Below, piece after piece: positions 59,481 through 64,000 of a DNA stretch of 64,000 bases. The position numbers and the translations under genes are program-made. The notes under the pieces are model-generated. The model was not told the DNA's origin. It searched no databases and saw nothing but the letters and a program-made list of their open reading frames with translations. The DNA lies in NCBI RefSeq assembly GCF_012524205.1, contig NZ_JABACI010000005.1:186001-250000 (forward strand), in the 5' to 3' direction. Positions within the stretch are counted from its first letter, which is position 1. Every line of letters begins with the position of its first letter. The stretch is from Microbacterium salsuginis (GTDB taxonomy: Bacteria > Actinomycetota > Actinomycetes > Actinomycetales > Microbacteriaceae).

Positions 59481-59523
59481 CCGGCGCGTCCGACGCGACC
59501 TGCCCGTGTTCGCCCTGGGCAGA

Positions 59524-60015
59524 TCAGCGCGCGTCCTCACGCAGTTCCGCGGCGTACGAGGCGACCGAGCGCGTGTAGCGGGTCAGATGCGGCGCGAGGG
59601 CGAGAAGGGCGACGGATGCCGCCTCCCGCTCCCGTCCGAGCGACGCCAGCGCGAGCGCGCGGAACGCCGCCGCCTCGTCGCGCAGCGGCGAGACGGGCTC
59701 GCGGTCGACCTCGACCTGCAGCATCCGGACCGCCTCGTCGGCACGGCCCAGGTTCCGCAGGGTGCTGGCGAGCTGGATCACCGCCTGCGGTCGATGCGCG
59801 TCATCGAGCCCGGCGTCGAGGGCCGCTCGATACAGCGGCGCGGCGTCCTGCTCGAGCCCCGCGGCGTCCCGGGCTCCGGCGCGTTCGAACAGCGCCACTG
59901 CATCCGCCGCGGGCCGCTCTGCGGCGAGGGCGTCGATCCGCTCGATGCGGTCGTCGTCGCTGAGCGTGTCGTCGTTCCATATCTCGTCGACGCGCAGCGC
60001 CCATTCGTCGCGCAC
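59524..60015 (-). CDS. Tetratricopeptide repeat protein (TPR_5-like)
   Basis: A 163-residue all-helical protein made of about four TPR-like units (RAALDAGLDDAHRPQAVIQL, STLRNLGRADEAVRMLQVEV, EAAAFRALALASLGREREAA), matching the TPR_5 family. Such proteins are scaffolds; no partner can be named. The GTG at 60015 has GAGGAGG immediately upstream, so I prefer it over the frame's earlier codons, which run through the tig terminator. Confidence 0.85.
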   Translation of the reverse strand: MRDEWALRVDEIWNDDTLSDDDRIERIDALAAERPAADAVALFERAGARDAAGLEQDAAPLYRAALDAGLDDAHRPQAVIQLASTLRNLGRADEAVRMLQVEVDREPVSPLRDEAAAFRALALASLGREREAASVALLALAPHLTRYTRSVASYAAELREDAR

Positions 60016-60035
60016 GGTTCCTCCTCGATGAAGAA

Positions 60036-60063
60036 GGGGACGGATGCCGCGGCATCCGTCCCC
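60036..60063 (-). terminator. Terminator of tig, a perfect 28-bp palindrome
   Basis: GGGGACGGATGCC (60036-60048) is followed after GC by its exact complement; on the minus strand it is followed by TTCTTC. It lies 20 bases past the tig stop and contains an inverted pair of the CGGATGCC word. Confidence 0.85.
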
Positions 60064-60083
60064 TGTCACTGCCGTCGCAGCGA

Positions 60084-61520
60084 CTACTCCTTGTCGGCAG
60101 CAGCCTTCTTCTTGGCCGGTGCCTTCTTCTTGGCGGGCTTCGCCTCGGCCTCTTCGGCCTCGATCACGGTGTCGGCGTCGGCCGCGGCATCCGCGATCTC
60201 CTTCGCCTCTTCGACGACCTCTTCCTCAGCGGCTTCCTCGTCCTCGACGGCGACGAACCCGGTCAGGTCGACGGCCTTGCCGTTCGTGTCGACGACGGTG
60301 ACCTTGCCGAGCGCGACGGCCAGTGCCTTGTTGCGTGCGACCTCGCCGACCATGGCAGGCAGCTGGTTGCCCTCCTGCAGCGCGTTCACGAAGTCCTGCG
60401 GCGCCATGCCGTACTGTGCGGAGGACTGCACGAGGTACTGCGTGAGCTCGTCCTGCGAGACCTGCACGTTGACCGACTCGGCGATCTTGTCGAGCAGCAT
60501 CTGCGTCTTGAACTGCTTCTCGCTCGCCTCGGCGACCTCGGCGCGGTGGACGTCGTCCTCGAGGCGGCCTTCGCCCTCGAGGTGATTGTGCACCTCGTCC
60601 TCGATGAGCTGCGGCGGGACGGGGATCTCGACGCGCTCGAGCAGCGTCTCGATCAGCTTGTCGCGAGCGGCGGAGCCCTGCGTGAACACCGACTGCTGGC
60701 CGACGCGTTCCTGCAGGCTCTCGCGCAGCTCGGCGATCGTGTCGAACTCGCTCGCGATCTGCGCGAAGTCGTCGTCGGCCTCGGGAAGCTCGCGCTCCTT
60801 GACGGCCTTGACCGTGACGGCGACCTCGGCCTCTTCACCGGCGTGGTCGCCACCGACGAGCTTCGAGCGGAAGGTGGTCTCCTCACCGGCGGTGAGGGAC
60901 TCGATCGCCTCGTCGATGCCCTCGAGCAGCTCGCCCGAGCCCACCTCGTACGACACGCCCTCGGCGCGGTCGATCTCGGTGCCGTCGATCGTCGCGACGA
61001 GGTCGAGCTCGACGAAGTCGCCGGTAGCGGCCGGGCGGTCCACGGTCACGAGCGTGCCGAAGCGGCTGCGGAGGCGGTCGAGCTCCTCCTCGATGGCAGC
61101 CTCGTCGACCTCGACGGCGTCGACCTCGATGGTCGTGCCCTCGAGGGACGGAAGCTCGAACTCGGGGCGGACGTCCACCTCGACCTGCACCTCGAGGTCG
61201 CCCGAGAAGTCCTTCTCGTTCGGCCACTCGGTGACCTCGGCGCTGGGGCGGCCCAGAACGCGCAGCTCGTTGGCCGCGACGGCCTCGCGGTAGAAGTTGT
61301 CGAGCCCCTCGCTCACGGCGTGCTCGAGCACGGCGACGCGGCCGACCCGCTGGTCGATGATCGGCGCCGGGACCTTGCCCTTGCGGAAGCCGGGGATCTG
61401 CACGTCCTGCGCGATGTGCTCGTACGCGTGCGCGATCGACGGCTTGAGCTCGTCGGGGCTGACCGTGATGTGCAGCTTGACCCGGGTCGGGCTGAGCTTC
61501 TCGACGGTGCTGTTCACCAT
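60084..61520 (-). CDS. tig: Trigger factor (ribosome-associated peptidyl-prolyl isomerase)
   Basis: A 478-residue chaperone. The ribosome-binding domain has the GFRKGKVP signature near 45 (PGFRKGKVPAPII), the FKBP-type isomerase domain covers about 160-240 (TGDFVELDLVATIDGTEI), and the substrate-binding C-terminal domain follows. An extra tail of about 50 residues is first acidic (EDEEAAEEEVVEEAKE) and then Lys/Ala-rich (KPAKKKAPAKKKAAADKE), unlike the E. coli protein. Order tig-clpP1-clpP2-clpX is conserved; here a TPR gene is inserted. GAGGAG ribosome site. Confidence 0.96.
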   Translation of the reverse strand: MVNSTVEKLSPTRVKLHITVSPDELKPSIAHAYEHIAQDVQIPGFRKGKVPAPIIDQRVGRVAVLEHAVSEGLDNFYREAVAANELRVLGRPSAEVTEWPNEKDFSGDLEVQVEVDVRPEFELPSLEGTTIEVDAVEVDEAAIEEELDRLRSRFGTLVTVDRPAATGDFVELDLVATIDGTEIDRAEGVSYEVGSGELLEGIDEAIESLTAGEETTFRSKLVGGDHAGEEAEVAVTVKAVKERELPEADDDFAQIASEFDTIAELRESLQERVGQQSVFTQGSAARDKLIETLLERVEIPVPPQLIEDEVHNHLEGEGRLEDDVHRAEVAEASEKQFKTQMLLDKIAESVNVQVSQDELTQYLVQSSAQYGMAPQDFVNALQEGNQLPAMVGEVARNKALAVALGKVTVVDTNGKAVDLTGFVAVEDEEAAEEEVVEEAKEIADAAADADTVIEAEEAEAKPAKKKAPAKKKAAADKE

Positions 61521-61601
61521 GCCTGTTCGTTCTCCTCTATCGGACCGCGCGCGAGCGCGGCGGCTGAAGGTCTGGGGTTCGGAATTCTGTGGGCCGTGAT
61601 G

Positions 61602-61675
61602 TCGGGGCGACAGGATTTGAACCTGCGGCCTCCCGCTCCCAAAGCGGGCGCTCTACCAAGCTGAGCTACGCCCCG
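61602..61675 (-). tRNA. tRNA-Pro (TGG anticodon)
   Basis: A 74-nt cloverleaf: acceptor CGGGGCG/CGCCCCG, D arm with AGCTCAGCTTGGTAGAGC, anticodon stem CCCGC/GCGGG with loop TTTGGGA (anticodon TGG), T arm CAGG TTCAAAT CCTG, discriminator A. CCA is not encoded. Upstream of tig on the same strand. Confidence 0.97.
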
Positions 61676-61773
61676 GGCGGGTTCGCGCACGTGCATGCGC
61701 CATTCGGCCCCGAGAAGTCTAGCCGACGCGCCCGGCACTCGCCTTCGCGCACGGGGCGCGCGCATTCGTGACA

Positions 61774-61779
61774 TAGAAT
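61774..61779 (+). promoter_or_regulatory. -10 element for tRNA-Gly
   Basis: TAGAAT, about 26 nt before the mature 5' end of the tRNA. Confidence 0.55.
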
Positions 61780-61804
61780 GGCGGATGCCGCGGCTCACCG
61801 CTGC

Positions 61805-61878
61805 GGGGATGTAGCTCAATGGTAGAGCCTCAGTCTTCCAAACTGATGGTGCGGGTTCGATTCCCGTCATCCCCTCCA
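61805..61878 (+). tRNA. tRNA-Gly (TCC anticodon)
   Basis: Acceptor GGGGATG/CATCCCC, D arm TAGCTCAATGGTAGAGC, anticodon stem TCAGT/ACTGA with loop CTTCCAA (anticodon TCC), T arm GCGGG TTCGATT CCCGT, discriminator T as usual for glycine. CCA is encoded (61876-61878), unlike the other two tRNAs here. Its 3' end recurs twice just downstream. Confidence 0.97.
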
Positions 61879-61880
61879 CT

Positions 61881-61917
61881 GCCCCGCTGGTACGGCCGAA
61901 GGTCGCACCAGCGGGGC
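61881..61917 (+). terminator. Hairpin after tRNA-Gly
   Basis: An 11-bp stem GCCCCGCTGGT (61881-61891) with its perfect complement (61907-61917) and an inner 5-bp stem CGGCC/GGTCG; almost every base is paired. Probable tRNA terminator without a T-tract. Confidence 0.75.
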
Positions 61918-62021
61918 ATTCGCGTGGGATGCCGTCCGAAACGATCCGCTTCGGGGGGTCCCACTGCGCCGGAGGCTCCGCGCGACGCGTCAGCGGCGCG
62001 TGGAGGGGCGCGGTGGCCGAG

Positions 62022-62038
62022 TCCCGTCATCCCCTCCA
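62022..62038 (+). repeat. Copy of the tRNA-Gly 3' end (17 bp exact)
   Basis: TCCCGTCATCCCCTCCA is identical to tRNA-Gly 61862-61878; after one mismatch the next four bases (TGCC) also match the sequence past the tRNA. A possible attachment-site remnant. Confidence 0.7.
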
Positions 62039-62053
62039 ATGCCTCTGGGCGAC

Positions 62054-62076
62054 CGATTCCCGTCACCCCCTCCACT
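62054..62076 (+). repeat. Second copy of the tRNA-Gly 3' end (22 of 23 bp)
   Basis: Matches tRNA-Gly 61858-61880 with a single T-to-C change at 62066. It includes part of the T loop, the acceptor strand and the CCA. Together with the copy at 62022 it makes three copies in about 220 bp. Confidence 0.75.
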
Positions 62077-62161
62077 CGAAGATCACGCGATTCGCGCTAT
62101 CGGGCGACGCGGGCCTCGCGCCACACTGGGTAGGGCACAGACCTCGCCCTCAGGAGTCGCC

Positions 62162-63070
62162 ATGAGCACTTCGCCCGCACTGCCACCGAAGCCCCGCAGA
62201 CTGCCGCGCCGGCCCGCCTCGACGCTGGCCGAGAAGTGGACGCGGATCGACGGCATCGACGTGTTCTACCGTGAGTCGCCCCGGCCACCGGCGGACAGGC
62301 GGGTGATGGCGCACATCCATGGGTTCGGGCTGTCCGGCCGCTACCTGCTGCCGACTGCCGAGCGGCTCGCGGACGACTTCCACACGTTCGTTCCCGACCT
62401 CCCCGGGTTCGGACGCAGCGGCAGACGCAAGGACATGCTCGACATTCCGGATCTGTCGCATGCCACCGCGGACTTCCTCGATGACCGCGGTGTCGAGAAG
62501 GCGACGCTCGTGGGCAATTCGATGGGATGCCCGGTCATCATCGAGTTCGCCCACCGGTACCCCGAGCGCATCGATCGTGCCGTGCTCGTCTCACCGGCCG
62601 GCGGGCTCCACAACCAGCCCCTGCGGCGCGCCATCGGGCAATTGTCGGCGGACGCGACGCGCGAGCCCACGCGGATGGCGCGGGTCGCGGTGCCGGACTA
62701 CGTGCGCTTCGGCGTGCCCAGCACGTTGCGGCTCTTCCGCGCGCTGACGCAATACCCGAGCCTCCAGCGCCTGCTGGAGATGCGGATCCCGACTCTCGTC
62801 GTGCTCGGCCAGAGGGATCCGCTGCTCCCCCACGCCCATCGGGTCGACGAGATCGCGAGCCAGACCGACAGTCATGTGCTCGTCGTGCTGCTGGAGGGCG
62901 CGGCGCACGCGATCAACTTCAGCCACCCCGATCAGCTCGCTCACGTCATCCGGCTGTTCATGGACGATCAACCCATCCAGAACGACTCGCAGTGGCCCGG
63001 GCACGTGCGCCTGTACGAGGTGCACCGCGGCAAGCATCACCCTCGACCCACGAGCGGCTCGAGCGCCTGA
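62162..63070 (+). CDS. Alpha/beta hydrolase
   Basis: A 302-residue alpha/beta hydrolase similar to the meta-cleavage-product hydrolase/haloperoxidase group. HIHGFGLSGRYLLP gives the oxyanion loop, PDLPGFGRSG the following strand, GNSMGCPV the nucleophile elbow (Ser near 120, with Cys after GxSxG's second Gly), GQRDPLLP the acid and GAAHAINFSHPDQ the His. AGGAG precedes the ATG at 62162; the in-frame extension back to 62000 overlaps the tRNA-like repeats. Substrate unknown. It is the first gene after the possible integration scar. Confidence 0.9.
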   Translation: MSTSPALPPKPRRLPRRPASTLAEKWTRIDGIDVFYRESPRPPADRRVMAHIHGFGLSGRYLLPTAERLADDFHTFVPDLPGFGRSGRRKDMLDIPDLSHATADFLDDRGVEKATLVGNSMGCPVIIEFAHRYPERIDRAVLVSPAGGLHNQPLRRAIGQLSADATREPTRMARVAVPDYVRFGVPSTLRLFRALTQYPSLQRLLEMRIPTLVVLGQRDPLLPHAHRVDEIASQTDSHVLVVLLEGAAHAINFSHPDQLAHVIRLFMDDQPIQNDSQWPGHVRLYEVHRGKHHPRPTSGSSA

Positions 63071-63073
63071 AAG

Positions 63074-63436
63074 TCAGGTCCCCGCAATCACCTCGACGAA
63101 CGAGGCGGGGAGCACCACGTTCTCGGGCGCGCCGGCGAAGAACCCTGCGACCTGCCGTGGCGTGTACCCCGCGATGCCGCATCCCACCTCGGTCACGAGG
63201 AAGCGAAGTTCGGGATGCGCGGTCGCGAATTCGACGAATCGCCGCGCCTGCTCCCGGAAGACATCGAGCCCCGACATCGTGTCGATGCCGTACGACTGGC
63301 CCTGCAGACCTTCGGACTGGCCCCAGATCGCTCCGAACCGGTCGTGGGCGAACCTCGCCGCTCCCCCGCCGTGGGCGCCGTCGGCATTCGAGCCGAAGAC
63401 GAACACCTCGTTCGGTCGCAGTGATTCGATGCGCAT
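63074..63436 (-). CDS. Small protein related to phage non-structural A1S_2505-type proteins
   Basis: A 120-residue protein. VFVFGSNADGAHGGGAARFA, FGAIWGQSEGLQGQSYGI and LVTEVGCGIAGYTPRQVAGF are the conserved blocks of a small family I recall from phages and bacteria (A1S_2505-type), with a Gly-rich nucleotide-binding look like macrodomains. ATG lies 3 bases after the stop of the gamma-carbonic anhydrase gene, so they are co-transcribed. Function unproven; an ADP-ribose or nucleotide-binding role is only a guess. Confidence 0.7.
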   Translation of the reverse strand: MRIESLRPNEVFVFGSNADGAHGGGAARFAHDRFGAIWGQSEGLQGQSYGIDTMSGLDVFREQARRFVEFATAHPELRFLVTEVGCGIAGYTPRQVAGFFAGAPENVVLPASFVEVIAGT

Positions 63437-63439
63437 GCG

Positions 63440-63979
63440 TCACACCACCGGCGTGGCGTCGATGTGCTCCTGAATGTGCGCGAGGTAATGCTCGGCGTTG
63501 CGCAGCAGGCCGGCGCGCTCCTCGTCGGTGAGTTCCCGGCGCACCTTGCCGGGCACGCCCGCCACGAGCGACCCGTCGGGGATCTCGGCGCCCTCGAGCA
63601 CCACGGCGCCGCCCGCGATGAGGCATCCTGCACCGATCCTCGCCCCGTTGAGCACGACCGCTCCCATGCCGATCAGGGATCCGTCGCCGATCGTGCAGCC
63701 GTGCACGACGGCATTGTGCCCGACCGAGACGTTCTCGCCGATCACGACCGGGCGGCCCGCGTCGACATGCACCGACACGTTGTCCTGAAGATTGCTCCTC
63801 GCTCCGACCGTGATGGTGTCGCCGTCGGCCCGCAGTACGGCGTTGTACCAGACGCTGGCGCCGGGACCGAGGGTGACGCCGCCGATGACGCGGGCGCCCG
63901 CGGCGACGAACGCAGACGGATCGAGCGCGGGTGTCCGTCCCGCGGCAGTGAGCACAGAGGCACCTGAAGCAATGGTCAT
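63440..63979 (-). CDS. Gamma-carbonic anhydrase family protein (left-handed beta helix)
   Basis: A 179-residue hexapeptide-repeat protein. Repeats run from about residue 20 (GARVIGGVTLGPGASVWYNA) to 155 and the zinc-type histidines are present in NVSVHVDAG and SVGHNAVVHG. The short form without the acidic loop is typical of YrdA/PaaY-like proteins, some of which lack carbonic anhydrase activity. C-terminal helix LLRNAEHYLAHIQEHI. ATG at 63979; the upstream control region is outside the window. Confidence 0.92.
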   Translation of the reverse strand: MTIASGASVLTAAGRTPALDPSAFVAAGARVIGGVTLGPGASVWYNAVLRADGDTITVGARSNLQDNVSVHVDAGRPVVIGENVSVGHNAVVHGCTIGDGSLIGMGAVVLNGARIGAGCLIAGGAVVLEGAEIPDGSLVAGVPGKVRRELTDEERAGLLRNAEHYLAHIQEHIDATPVV

Positions 63980-64000
63980 GGTGCGATTCTGGTCGAAAGA

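Noticed and set aside
59445..59523. ClgR operator before clpP1
   Set aside because: Some GC-rich half-sites (GGGCGAAC) are present but no clear inverted repeat matching the known consensus.

Overview
The window looks like a stretch of core chromosome from a high-GC Gram-positive actinobacterium, most likely a Microbacterium-like member of the Microbacteriaceae. This rests on the high GC content, frequent GTG starts, a tandem clpP pair upstream of clpX, the hrcA-dnaJ-rsmE and rplU-rpmA-obg-proB blocks, archaeal/eukaryal-like type 2 IleRS and ValRS, a translational T-box before ileS, and many genes whose -10 hexamer sits exactly 6 nt before the start codon. I see no transposase, CRISPR array, rRNA operon or prophage. 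The genus is inferred from gene order and style; I could not run a database search.

Layout. 1-8.3 kb (minus strand): phoH (cut by the window edge), an HIT hydrolase, a secreted 5'-nucleotidase-like phosphoesterase, rsmE, dnaJ and hrcA behind a perfect CIRCE operator, hemW, and a DUF1990 gene. 8.3-15.5 kb: lepA, an alpha/beta hydrolase, rpsT, then holA, comEC and comEA, the DNA-uptake channel set. 15.6-23 kb: leuS, pabB, and divergently a DedA protein, an App1-type phosphatase, an SRAP protein (DNA-protein crosslink sensor) and an uncharacterised protein. 23-31.4 kb (minus): a NagZ-like glycosidase, an AidB-like flavoprotein, a VOC protein coupled to a sugar-dehydrogenase lipoprotein, tRNA-Ala, rsfS, a disordered membrane-anchored protein, nadD, a small membrane protein and proB. 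31.4-38 kb: obg, rpmA, rplU, a two-gene exported-protein cassette, a DUF4031 gene and RNase E/G.

38-49 kb: VKOR, ndk, DUF4233, folC, T-box-controlled ileS, an MHS-type transporter and valS with a small partner gene. 49-56.6 kb is the most accessory part: a HTH regulator/76-aa protein/MFS operon with a four-copy, 14-bp-period TTTGCAA array at its promoter, an M3 metallopeptidase, an alpha/beta-hydrolase fused to a LuxR DNA-binding domain, a hotdog-type protein and an epoxide hydrolase. 56.7-61.5 kb is a proteostasis block: clpX, two clpP genes, a TPR protein and trigger factor. The right end has tRNA-Pro, tRNA-Gly with two extra copies of its 3' end (possible attachment-site scars), another alpha/beta hydrolase, a phage-related small protein and a gamma-carbonic-anhydrase-like protein.

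Functional threads: protein folding and turnover (CIRCE-hrcA-dnaJ, tig-clpP1P2-clpX), translation (four tRNA synthetase or GTPase genes, three ribosomal proteins, rsfS, lepA, rsmE), cofactors (hemW, nadD, pabB, folC) and DNA metabolism (holA, comEA/EC, SRAP). The most distinctive signals are regulatory: the T-box with a visible ATC specifier and a visible start-site sequestering duplex, the periodic TTTGCAA operator array, a genome-style leaderless promoter rule with stop codons doubling as -10 elements, and a recurring GGATGCC word that forms inverted pairs in several intergenic hairpins.
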